Positions 10,901 through 22,463 of a DNA stretch of 64,000 nt are shown piece by piece. The translations under genes were made by a program, and so were the position numbers. The stretch is from Monarcha castaneiventris obscurior (taxonomy: Eukaryota; Chordata; Aves; Passeriformes; Monarchidae): positions 3,038,001-3,102,000 of the forward strand of contig JAMPIT010000174.1 of NCBI GenBank assembly GCA_026261815.1. Direction: 5' to 3'. Each line of letters opens with the position of its first letter. Position 1 is the stretch's first letter. Below the pieces are notes generated by a model. The model searched no databases. It worked only from the letters and a program-made list of their open reading frames with translations, and had not been told where the DNA came from.

Positions 10901-13900
10901 ACCTTTCTGAAAGCTGCTTTTCTGTTTCAGGTATCAGTTTCCAAACCAAAGGAAGGTCAGATTTCAGACTTCTCTGACATTTAGAGTGTTAACTCACTTC
11001 ATGTATGCTTATTTGTTAAGGACTCATTTTTTTTTAAGCTCTCAGAGACAAAATTTATTCCTTAGGTAAATGCTTTTCTCTGTCTGCTTTTTGAAAGGTT
11101 TTTGCAACTCTAAATGATATAATCAACATTTTCTATGTTTTTCTTATTAATTTTTAGCAGCATTCCTAGTGAAGTATGTTTTTCCAAGTTTCACAGCTTG
11201 CTTGTAAATTAAGTTTACACCTTAATACAAAACACTACTTTATGTAAACATAAGGCTTTCTTTCTTACTTTCTAACTTTCTTGCTTTACAGGAAAGCTGA
11301 TGCAAAGCCAATACATAAATTGTCATGACACAACTGGGACCAGATGTCAGCAGCCCTTGCAAGGTAAATGGATCTTTAACACCTTCTGCCCTTCCCAGCA
11401 CAGCTCCTGCAAGAGTTCTCTGTTAGCTGCTCTCATTTTCCTCTTTTCTTTCTTGTAAGTAACCTACACTGCTCAGTCTCTTAGTTGTACTATCAGACTC
11501 AGCAGGGTTAATAGAAAAATACACACACAACACAAAACAACTCCACTACCACCTACCAAGTTCTCATATTTAGAAGGGAAGGGGACACGAATGAAAGTGA
11601 CATAGCAATTGCCTTGATGTATTCAGTTAATTCACTCAAGTGTGTTATCACAGTAAAAATGAAAATAGGCAAATGAAATATATGCTTGAAGGATATCTTC
11701 CTGATGGACTTTTTTTTCTCATTTGTGAGAGCACATGAAGGATAAGGGAAGTCAGAATGTTGGTTTTTTTTACTGGAATTTCCTAATGAATGACCCAAAT
11801 AGGAAAATGCTCACAGGAGTTGTGTCTCTGTCAAAGAATAAGTTTCAGAAATTATCTTTCAAAGTTGTAGATGACTGAAATTGTTGGTGAAAAGTATTCC
11901 TTGCTATTATAAATAAAGTGTTATTTATAACTCCAGGAACAGATGAGAACAAGAGAAAAAAGCCTTAAGGAGAGATTCTAGGCACATGTAAATTAGTGTA
12001 TTTCTGTTGTCCTTAATGAGATTGGACCAATTTACACCAGTTGAGGAGCTGTTACAGTAACATTAACTGACAAATATTAAATTTAAAAGTTTAATAAGGT
12101 TAATACTGCTTCAGAGTTAAATTTTCTTCTTGTACACTGGCATGCTTCCTATGTTCTTTCAGAGAGAAGGACTTTAATTTCCAAATTTTTTCAATCCCAG
12201 AGCATTTCTTACTATAGATGTATTTTTAGAATGATATTGAGGCTGAGGGGCTTAATTTAATTACATGATCATGTGCTAGGTCACTGTCTTTTTCCTTTAG
12301 GGTTCTGGTATTTTCATAACTGATTTACACTAGCAGATGTGAAGCTGCATACATTTTAAAACTGTTTTGTAAGTTAAATTCTTCATGTCTGAGAGAAAGA
12401 AAAAAGCTGTTAAAGTATAAAACATTAATTTTGCTGATATTTTTGTGTCTACAGGGGCAAGATAATCTCTTTTCAATTGTTTTACAGATCACCATGGAAA
12501 TACTGTCTGTGCTTTGGACAGTAGAGTATTGCACAAGAGATTTTTAATGTAGAAGAAAAGCTAATGGGTGTATTTTAAAAATGGACAGACATAGGAAGAA
12601 TAGATAATAACACTCTGAATAAAGATGCAGTCTTATGCCTACATTTGAAAACAGAAAGAAAGGCTAGCAATTTTATATAGATTCACAGATTTAAAGTTTC
12701 CTGCCACATCTATTTCCTAAGTGGGCCTGGGGTCACAACGGTAGTCTTAGCGTTGAAGGAGACTGTGAAATGCTAAACTTATTTTATTCTCTGAGGTTAC
12801 CAAATAGAGTTCTAAAGTTTACAACACTTTTTGTAAATTATTGTTTCTTGCCTGTGGCTTTCAATCACTGAAATGATTTGGAGAACAAGAGAATTGTAAT
12901 CTAGTTTTGAAAATTTTAGTAATAGATTTAAGATTCAGAATAAATACCCTATGTTCAACTGACTATACCAATTGAGAAATAATGGCTTATAAACATTTTG
13001 CTGGTGTAAATAAAAAAAATACTTAATCAAAAGCAATTGTGTTGTGTGGGTGAAAACATTGCATAGCCTTTACTCAAGCTGTGTTATATATAACACAATC
13101 AATACATAAAGACCAGAGAAATTTGTTACACACAACATTCCTATTCATCTTCTATTTGAAAACCTTTGTTCAAACTGCATACTGTGCAGTTCCTCCAATG
13201 CCTCTGCACTCTCAGAAGAATGAGCAAGGTAAATCAATAGATCAAAATGGGGGCACACTGCTCTCCAGAGAGCAATTAATGTTCATTTGCATAGTCTGTA
13301 CATGTTAACTGTGAAATAAAAGCCATGTGCCCCAACTGATGGCTGAATTTTGCTCTACCATTTCCCAGAGGAAATGATAGCAAAACAAAATTTAGCAGAA
13401 GAAGAGAGAGTCTCATTTTAAACTAGTTCACATTTAAAGGTATCACATCCAAAGTCCTGTGCATACTTGCATTTCAGGGAAATCTGTAGTTTTCCACATT
13501 TTATTAACAACAACAGACAAGTTTCCATTTTTATCTGGTTTTGATCTCTCCCTTCCTTGTACTGGGTCAGTATTTTATGACTTTACAGATTTTTTTGATA
13601 GTGTTCTTCAATGTAATCACCACCATCTTCATGCCATTAAACTTACCACCGTAATCTCTATTACTCAAATAGTCTTAATTTATGGGTAAATGTCTAGTTC
13701 TCGTGGTTAGTTTGCTATTTTACCTCCCTCTCTACTTTCCTCTCCTCCCTTTTCCCCCAGTCCATCTGCTCCTTTATTGCTGAACTTTGTCTGTACCACC
13801 TTGGCTCCACTGAACCACAGAGTATCTACAGAATGGCACCTGCAAGGGAGAACACAACCAGTTCTGAGATCACTCATGGTGCTTGACTTGTCCATCTTGC

Positions 13901-14386
13901 AGGACAGTCTGACTCTTGCTGCTGCCTAACAGAAGAATTACTAATATTTTAACGAAAATATTTTGGATCTTAAGATTCCAGTTTAAAATGCATCACTATT
14001 GAGAAGTAGAAACACTTCTTAAAGATGAGTAAAGGAGTTTTACATTTCAGGCAAGCTTGTAACATTGTATTTTCTGGTATTTTTGGTTCAAAGAAAAAGA
14101 TTGAGCCTAAATCATGCTATTCAGGCAGTAATTTTTATATATTTTCTTGAAAATGAGCTCCAGCACAAAGTCAACATTAAAATTGTCAGTCTCACAAAAT
14201 GACATATTGAATGAATAGTTTTCATAAGAAGATGAACTTTTTTTACCAGTCCATAGAAAATTTTGAATAAGACCTGATCTGCCATCCAAACATGTATTTG
14301 AGATAATTTCAGAAAGGAATCTGCATTTTAAATAGAAAGGTACACCTGAAATCACAGTTACTGCCAAAGATATGACAAGACATTTA
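10901..14386. other. Unique AT-rich sequence; one possible exon
   Basis: No repeat or gene is recognised apart from the exon-like segment at 11292-11363, listed separately. Open frames at 11553-11798, 13081-13308 and 13459-13689 show no domain. Confidence 0.5.
11292..11363 (+). other. Possible exon with good splice signals (speculative)
   Basis: A long pyrimidine-rich run (about 11256-11290) ends in ACAG. A 72-bp segment follows and ends CAAG, immediately before GTAAAT. One of the three frames (entering at the third base) is open throughout and contains two cysteines; the other two have stops. The length is a multiple of three, so the exon could be skipped without shifting frame. I recognise no protein in it. 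Sites this good also occur by chance in tens of kilobases, so this is a lead rather than an annotation. Confidence 0.15.
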
Positions 14387-14916
14387 TGTGTGCGGGTTTT
14401 GTCTGGGATGGGATTAATTTTCTTCATAGCAACTAGTATGGGGCTGTGCTTTGGATTTGTGCTGAAAACTGTTAATAACTGTTTTAGCTATTGCTGAGCC
14501 ATGCTTAGACATTGTCAAGGCTTTTTCTGCCCCTCACATTTCACTAGTGATGAGGCTGGAGATGCACAAGAAATTGGGAGGGGACAAAACCAGGACAGCT
14601 GACTCCAGCTGACCCAAGGGATATCCCACACCATATGGTGTCATGTTCAGCGCATGAATCAAGGGAAGAGGAAAGAAGGGTGGGACATTCTGTGTGATGA
14701 CATTTGTCTTCTCAAGTCACCATTATGTGTGATGGAGCCCTTCTTTTCTGAGTCTGGCTGAACACCTGCCTGCGTATGGGAAGTATTGAATGTCTTTATC
14801 TCAACCCCCGTGAGTTTTCTCACTTCTACTCTTTAGATTGTTTCCCCCCTCTACTTCGGGAGAGTGAGCAAATGTTTGTGTGGGGCTCAGTTGCCATCAG
14901 GGGCTAAACCATGACA
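14387..14916 (+). mobile_element. ERV LTR, plus orientation
   Basis: This copy follows a common avian LTR layout. It opens TGTGCGGGTTTTGTCTGGGA. A TTAATTTTCTTCATAGCAAC word and an AGGGGACAAAACCAGGACAG word come next. Then there is a CACACCATATGGTGTC palindromic box, a CCTGCCTGCGTATGGGAAGT word, GTCTTTATCTCAACC, a GGGAGAGTGAGC word, and an end GGCTAAACCATGACA at 14902-14916. The fragment at 50040-50501 shares the GGGGACA-AACCAGG-CAGCTGAC block and the CCATATGG box in the opposite orientation, which supports the family independently. I found no clear target duplication or TATA box, so it is an aged solo copy. Confidence 0.8.
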
Positions 14917-16689
14917 TCTGTAAGTAAGGTCTCTATTACAAAGATAAAAATCGATGTCAAGGAACACAGTTTCCAGCTGAGTCTATTCTGATAAAAGTTA
15001 TTTTCAAAACTGAAACTGCCAGTGTTCATTTGGAAGATACTTGTAGGTTTAGTTTAAGTGTCCAGTTCACTGACAATTATACAACTAGTGACTGGACCAC
15101 AGATGCTCAGTGTTTATATTTCCTGATCAAGATCCAATTAAAAGCTTACCATCTGCCATAAATCTTTGTCTCCATACAGATTTCAATACAAGTGACATGT
15201 ATTAGCATTCAAGCTTTAGCCTGTCCTTCATTTTTTGTCAAGTTATCCAAACATTCTTTTACTAGGAGTTTTTTTTAAAAGTCCAGGAGTTTGTTTGGTT
15301 TGTATGTTTGCTTGTTTGTTTTTGTTATAGCCAGAGGTTCACAGGTTCTTTGAAAAAATTGTTTTGGACTATAACTCAGTTATTATTAAGTAACATTGAT
15401 AATTGCATTGTAGATTGGGCAGATTTAAGACCAATGGGAATTTTACAGGAAAATACTAACTGGAGAGGATTTCAGAAAAGTATCATAAACTAGAATTCTT
15501 TGGCTATAAAAACATGAGAAATGTTTTGTAAATATTTTAATCCAAAACGAATCCTTAGAGATGTAGAAAAATTTGACATTTATTTTCTAGAAATAAATTT
15601 TAAATGCTAGGGTATTGATATTTTTCTACAAAATATTTTTTTTAAGTGAGGATATGAACTTCTATTAGTGTACTGGAGTAGGAACTAGGTTCCTTTGGTT
15701 AAACCAAAGACAGTGTTTATAGGACTGGCAGATACATCAGATCACCAGGAGTTCAGAACCCTTCTGGGAAGGCAGCTAGAATGAATCAACTTTCTCTATG
15801 ACATCCAGATATGCTTACCTATAGAAAATTGAAATAATTTCATATGTGATACTCCACGGTGATTCCTGCACAGATTGGAGATTCATAAATTGTAACATAT
15901 AGAATGAATGCACACTTTAAGGTATTGTCTTCAGGAAACTTGAAAAAAATATGTAGTTATTGCTCTGTGCTGGTCAACAAACTGTAGTATTCTTCACCAT
16001 CTAACAACTTTCTGGAACAGCAGGAAAGGCTTCAATCACTCTTTTGTATTTTGTAATTTCCTTCCTCTATACTTTCACGTTATTTACCTCAAAGAAGAGA
16101 GGGATAATGCAATACAAGTCAAAGCCACCACTGTAAGAGCATTGAATTGTAGAAGTCACCTCTTAAGAATAAAGTGTGTTCCTACAAAAGTACATAAATA
16201 TTGCAATTTATAGTTGAAAAAATAAAAATACCAGCATGAATGTAATGAATGAGAAATAAATATCCACGCTGAACCTGAAAATATGTCAACTTTTTAGTAT
16301 TACTAAAAGTACCGAGGCATCTGTTGTGAGTGGAGTGGAAGCTCCAAAGAAAGTTTATTAGAGAAATCCTGATGTTGAGCCACAAGGGGCAGAAAGGACC
16401 CCTTTGCTTTCTAAACTCCTTCCAAGCAAGGACCCTAACTGTGGCTCCAGACTTTGTCAACAATTTAAGTAACTTTGTCTGACAAGATTAAAGATGGCAA
16501 ATCAGATGTATTTTTGTTAAATTAACTACTTATTATGACAAATGATTAGATAAAATATCTTAATCAGAATTATTTACTACACAGTGTAACAGCTAAAACT
16601 ACTAGTAGTGTATAGTATAGGATAGTGCACTATACCAAAGCAATTATTAACAAAAAGAAACAATTATTAAATAGAGATTGATATAACTC
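14917..16689. other. Unique AT-rich sequence, nothing identified
   Basis: No gene or repeat is recognised. The short open frames (15308-15493 plus, 16182-16463 minus) show no domain or splice context. Confidence 0.55.
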
Positions 16690-17100
16690 ACCATATGTTT
16701 GCTCATGCACAGATCTCGTTCTCTTAACCCCAAGGAGTATCCCTGGAGGGGCTGTCCTCTACCCAAGGGAGGAATCTTCACCCACTTCAAAGGAGAATAT
16801 GTCAGAAGAACCCAACCATATCAAAGTGGACTTTTACGGTGTGATGTGATGTGATATGACTGCCAATTATATGTCTCCAGGTCAGCTTCGCAGCTGGTTA
16901 TCTGCCAAGTCTTTGCCTCCCTATCAGGATGTTAATTCAGGGTTGCCAGACTGGATTTAGCATAATACAACACCAAAACCAGCATATGGTGCCCCCTCAA
17001 TCCACTCATGATAACTCTGTAAATAGGACATTGTCTGAATTGCTTGACCACATTCCAGGACAGAGCACCCAAGGCAGAGCACACTGATACAGCACCTTAA
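16690..17100. other. GC-elevated block, candidate degenerate retroelement
   Basis: G+C is raised here, with a phased GTGAT run near 16840-16855 and a GCCAGACTGGATTTAGCA...CAACACCAAAACCAGCA stretch that has the texture of avian ERV material. I could not define termini, orientation or a polyadenylation signal, so the assignment is tentative. Confidence 0.25.
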
Positions 17101-20100
17101 ATTTTTCAGGAGAAAAAATAATGACACAGAGGCATGGCTTCATACAAAAAGAACTTTGAATGCTCAAGAGCTCAAGTCTAAAACCCGTTATTTAGGCTCA
17201 CAGATCATGAAGCAGAATCCTAAATCTGTATTAGCAATGTTACTTCTAAAAGCAGAGTATTAGTATTAGACAACCCAAAGAAGATCCCAAATAGTCTTCT
17301 GAGAAAGACAGGACTGCAGGAGCCTTTCTTCCTTAACATCTTGAGTATGAAACAGTGGCATGACCAGAATAATCCTTCACTTCTTATGAACATAACTTAT
17401 GGAACTTTGGTTGAAAGCCTGAGCACCCTCCAATGGTTGGTTCCACTGGTCTGATAAAAAGCAGTGACTACTAGGTAACGGCTCTAGTTCCAAGATTGTC
17501 ATCACAGGCAAATGTACTATGAAGAGTAATTTTGCATGGCAAAAGTTTCCTGTCTCTAATATCTTTACCTCTACAATATATATAGAGAGCACTGCATGAA
17601 AGAATTGTTAAGCTGTAACAAATCATTGAGAAGAAAAATGTAAAGGTATAACTCCATAAATACTCTTCTTCACTTGTGGTTCTTGTGACATGATGAGAAA
17701 CCTTGATATATATGTATGCACACATACATATGATTCTTCTCCCTATCCCTTAGTATTTGATTTCCATACAAGTGCAAGGAGACTGATTTTTTTCTGAGGG
17801 CAATTCACTTGATTAGCATCAAAAATTCTGGGGATTTTACTTGTTAGAAATTTAATTCTGAGCCAGGCTTATAAAGAAAAGAGGCAAACAGAATTCTTAA
17901 GGAGTACTTAGGAATGACTGTTAGTGTAGAAATTGGATAGAAGATTATTCTTCATGATTAGCTATTCAGTAGAACAGGTCATGCTTCTTATCTCTTGAAG
18001 TTAGCATGCACAGTGTATCTCCAGGTTTTTTAAAAAGCCCAAATTATAATTTTATAATTATTCACATTAAGATCAAATTTTGGCATGAGGTAATTTTTCT
18101 CTGTGTCCTTTATTAAATTTTTTGCCTTCCTCAAGCCTCAAGTATATTCAAACTGACATATGCTTTCTTTCAGTGTTTTGCCTGTAGCAGAAATGTATAG
18201 TATTCCCCTGGCCTTGGCAATATAATTGGAGGAAATCTATTTTCTTATTCTGTGTTGTAGTTTTATTTCCCCTAAATACAAACCTTTATCTGGAGTAATA
18301 TATGCAACCTTTTCAGTATGCTGTTAAAATGCCATATTAGTATAATTCACAATAGCTGTAGAAATTAAGGAAATTTAATTCTCAAGGTAATCGCCAATGT
18401 TGTGTGATATACATGACACACTAAATAATGAATTTATTTTTATGCTGTCATATTTTTAAATGATTCTACTTATATTTTTTAGAAATTTTGTATTAAATTG
18501 AATTAAACTTACCTGTTATATAAAACTATTCTAAGCACTAAAACGTGACTAAGTTTTGTATGCAGAACTCTGTCAAAATATTAGCTATACAGATATTTTT
18601 CTTATTTTTTTCCTTAAAGAGTAATAATTCTGAAATAGGAACACTCATATTGCTTGATTTTTGCTCACATGATATTCTTCTGTCCAACTTAAATTTCATT
18701 TTTATTTTCACTTCTTAGAGAGTGAAATAAAAATTTATGTGCAAGGCAATTGATAGATAAGTGTACACTGTTGAAAGGATAATAGAGAGACAAAAAATAA
18801 CTACAATATATTTTCAGTAAGTAGCCTTTTTCCTAACATTAAGAGCTTGAGTAGCATAGTAGATCTTTAAACCCTAATTTGACAAAGAATTCCCTAGGTG
18901 CAAAGGGCAGCCAACAATTGCCTTCTGGCTCTTCCCTGTAATAAGCTACTCTTCTCCACCGAAGAAGTGCCCTACCACACCACTGTAAAAGAACTTAGTC
19001 TAAAAATGTTTTATTGAACTCTCAGATTCTGATCCTTCCTCCTCAAAAGTCCATCTGTTTTGTTTAATGTTAACTTTTATTTACCTATGATCTGTTACAA
19101 ATATAAAACATTTAAATAAACAAATATAGAAAATATGTTATAGATGCGTACGTACAATACACATAGATGGTACTAGGAGTTAAACATTAGGTTTACTCCT
19201 CATTTAACTGTATGCTTTACCATTGTACTATGAAGTTAGGCATAGTAATTGAAAGTATTTTGTTATTTTAATATACAAAGCATTATTTTGTTCTATCAGT
19301 TTGCTTTCATATTTGATCATATAGATTTTGTGACTGTAGTTTCCTAATCTGTATATTTACCTTTCTTTTATTCCAGTGCCTTTCTGAGCTACAGTGGTTC
19401 TTACCATCTCATATGGACATTCACCTTCTTGTACCACCTTTCCTTCAGTCACACAGATGTATATCATATTGTTATTCTGTTTCATTCTGTCAGATTTGTA
19501 GAAAGAGTTCACAGAAAGAAAGGCTTTCTCATGTATTGTTCCTATAGCCATCTTAACTTCAAGTAGGTTGGCATTTTTTTATTGGTTTTGAAACACAGCT
19601 AATGATAGTCACTATATTTTGATTTTACAGGGGTAATATTTTACACTGAGTCTTCTGTGTTTAATGATTGCATGTGTTAAGACTGAAAAGTACTTTGTCA
19701 TAATTAGCAGCCTGTGTTTCTGCCAGCAGAGGAAGTCTGGGTAGCAGGAAAATAAAGAGATTAATAAAAACCCCCAAATACGCAATCTCTTAGGGAAGAA
19801 GAAGAAGTTGTACACTCTGGAAAATATACACAGTTAACCATTATACAGCAACTGGACTGAATTAATTTTCTAATTAGAAATCAGAAAACATTGCTTGAAG
19901 GAAATACTCTTGAAATACCATTGCGTAATTATGATTAGATTCTTAGAAGTACATAATATGAATTTTGTGACACTCAGTGATTAATGTCTTTGAAAATTCC
20001 ATTTATTATTCTTTACCATTGAGATGAAAAAGCAGTCTGCACTAGCCATGAGACATTGCCATGTTACCTAGAACACCCTGAAACCTCAAAAGACTATTGT

Positions 20101-21538
20101 TTCCTTAATTTGCACATGTTGCGTGGAATCTATAGAAAGGCGAAGGGATTCTCCACAAGGAAACATAGTTTTAGGTTTTTCTCTGGAAGTATGCACATAT
20201 GAAGTACATGTAAAACATTGTTTTTATGTGTGAGGCCAGTGATTTAGGTCATTTATACAAAGGATGGAGGTATTTCTTGATGTAATTGCAAATACAATGG
20301 CACAAGTGTTCTTTTTTATTCTGACTTCCTCATTCTATATTGAGATCACCGTAGGAGCTTCTGACCTTTGTATGTATCCCTAATTCTTTAATAATCATTA
20401 CTTACTATCTCTAATTCTAAAAGTAAAAAGTAAATAAAATTTTACTGAGATCCATCTAATTTAACACTATAAACTACAGATAAACTTTAATCAAAAGAGC
20501 TCTTAATCACAAATACTAAAACTGGATATTACATTTATATCATCATTAATAACTTACTCCAAATATTTCACATCAACTTAAATCTGCTGATATTTTGAGC
20601 CACAATTAAACATGAGAATGCAGTTTATGGCAATGCTACACAAAGTTTTCTTTCCAACTAAATGTACTGTCTCGTAGCCTAAATCTAAAATGTCACTGTA
20701 AATTAGTTACTGTTGCAACATAAAATAGAATATTCTAGCTTCAGGTGTGCCATTAAATATGCATCTTCCAACTTTAAAAAAGATGTTTCAAAATGAAAAA
20801 TTGCTGGCTCAAACTTTTTCAATTTCTGTGTTGTATTAGGTGCCAGAAATGACTTAGAAAGTGATAGCCTCTGGATAAAGCAGAATGTATACAAACTGCT
20901 TCATTTTACATCCCAATAGTCTAAGCTGACTGTATTAATCAAGTGGAGGCAGTCATCATGGTAATCAAATAGGCACCTTCTAGCCGACCTTGCAGATTTT
21001 TGTTATTAACGGGCTTAAGGTTTTCTGAAATGATGTTAATCCCCATCAAGAGTGACACAGGTCATACTGTACAGCATTGCAAGTTGCTAAGTCAGAGGGG
21101 AAAGGAAAACGGCATCTCATATTAAACACCTCTAGGTTTTACTATCAGCAGGAGACACCCATTGGTATTCTCTATCTCATCATTCCTAGAATCAGCAGAC
21201 TTTTCTAGTTTATGTCTACTCCACCTCAGAAAACAATACCTGTATCAAAGTAAGAAAATTATGTACCGCTTTTCCACACTACAGAATAAATGAATGGCAT
21301 AAAATTAAGATTTCCAGAGGCATTCAGTGGCCTGTCATGTATGTTTATGTGCTGTTTCCATTGTCAGTATGATGAATAAACAATTTGCCCCTCACTTTCT
21401 TTGCCAAACATACAATTTAAGTACCCTAAATTTTAGGGGGAGTTGCCTTGAGTTGGTGTTTGGTAAGTTTTTTCCCGCAGGCTTTCTTCTAAGTATATTT
21501 CCATCTTCCATTTCTTTGCCACCCAACAAACCCCTAAA
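17101..21538. other. Unique AT-rich sequence, nothing identified
   Basis: No gene or repeat is recognised. A 64-codon minus-strand frame at 19357-19551 looks slightly more protein-like than its neighbours but matches nothing I know. The part at 20920-21130 is less AT-biased and rich in TAAT words; it is listed among the findings as a possible conserved non-coding element. Confidence 0.5.
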
Positions 21539-21850
21539 TTGGACAGTTTCATTTTTTTCCCATTTTTCTTTCGCTTTGTATTTTCTTTTAAAATTTCTTT
21601 CCTTATTTTTTTCTTATTTTTTTCTTTTTTTGATTTGTCACAGTTCTTTATTTCCAGTCTGACTTTCTTAGAATTTGTAATTCTCTTTCTGTACACCCTT
21701 TATTATTGGCTATTTTCCTGTTCCATATGTTTTTCTCTATTCCTAACTTCTTATTTTTTATTCTTTTTCTTGCTATGTATTCTGCTGCCTTCTTTTTTTT
21801 TCTGCATATACTTTTTTTTTTTGTTTCTTCTGTTATAATTTTTTTGTTAT
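21539..21850. repeat. T-rich low-complexity tract
   Basis: The plus strand is dominated by T runs broken by C, about 300 bases long, and shows no exact period. The open frames on both strands here (F/L-rich on plus, K-rich on minus) are artefacts of this composition. Confidence 0.85.
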
Positions 21851-22093
21851 TCTAACAGCAGTAAAAGATTGCCTTACTTTGTTGTATATCATACACAATA
21901 AGATTATAAATGCACTGCTTTCACAAAAAGAATGGTGGGCCTGTTGGAAATATTTTGCAATTGCTCCAAAATTACTGGTCAAGGAAAATTATTAGGATAA
22001 TCTAAGATACCGTGTGCTTTAGTACATTTTGTATCCCTTCACTGTCATTGCTGCCAGGAAAACTAATTAAAACCAATAAACTCTAAAGGTTAG

Positions 22094-22457
22094 TATATAT
22101 TACAAAGTCCCTTGCGATTCTGTGGGCTCAGATGCATGAACACACAGATCCAGAGGTGACTTCAGTAATATGAATCCGACGGCAAGGAGCTGAGGAGGGC
22201 ACTTGCATAGCGTTCCAAGAGAGCAGTTTATTGCCACAACTCCTGAAGGTTTCCAGAGGCAAATGGCCCTGAACACATGACAGGGCAATCTTAAGTATAG
22301 GGGAGTGGCTAACAGCAAGAGCCAACCAGGGAATCAGAACTGGGGTACATCACCACCCCCAAACAGGCATCCTGGGAGAGGCTTCTCTCTATCATAGCCA
22401 ATAATTCTTTGGCACCAGAGACTATTTTATCAAGAACACTCTGTCCCTTATACCACA
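22094..22457 (-). mobile_element. Compact ERV LTR, minus orientation, ERVK-like
   Basis: On the minus strand the element starts TGTGGTATAAGGG at 22457. It has a TATACTTAAG promoter-like word, then an AATAAA (plus TTTATT at 22227-22232), and it ends near 22094. Flanking hexamers are GGTTAG (22088-22093) and GGTTAA (22458-22463), five of six identical. The 3' terminal CA appears mutated to TA. The short length (about 364 bp) and 6-bp duplication fit class II (ERVK-like) retroviruses. No internal genes are present, so it is a solo LTR. The open frames at 22100-22325 are internal to it. Confidence 0.7.
22227..22232 (-). promoter_or_regulatory. LTR polyadenylation signal AATAAA
   Basis: TTTATT on plus is AATAAA on minus, roughly 225 bases into the minus-strand LTR and downstream of the TATACTTAAG word, as expected for a short LTR. 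Confidence 0.55.
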
Positions 22458-22463
22458 GGTTAA

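Noticed and set aside
19357..19551. 64-codon minus-strand frame with protein-like composition
   Set aside because: No family recognised and no good acceptor upstream. Chance cannot be excluded.
21433..21838. Overlapping open frames on both strands (lysine-rich on minus, phenylalanine-rich on plus)
   Set aside because: They are artefacts of the T-rich low-complexity tract.
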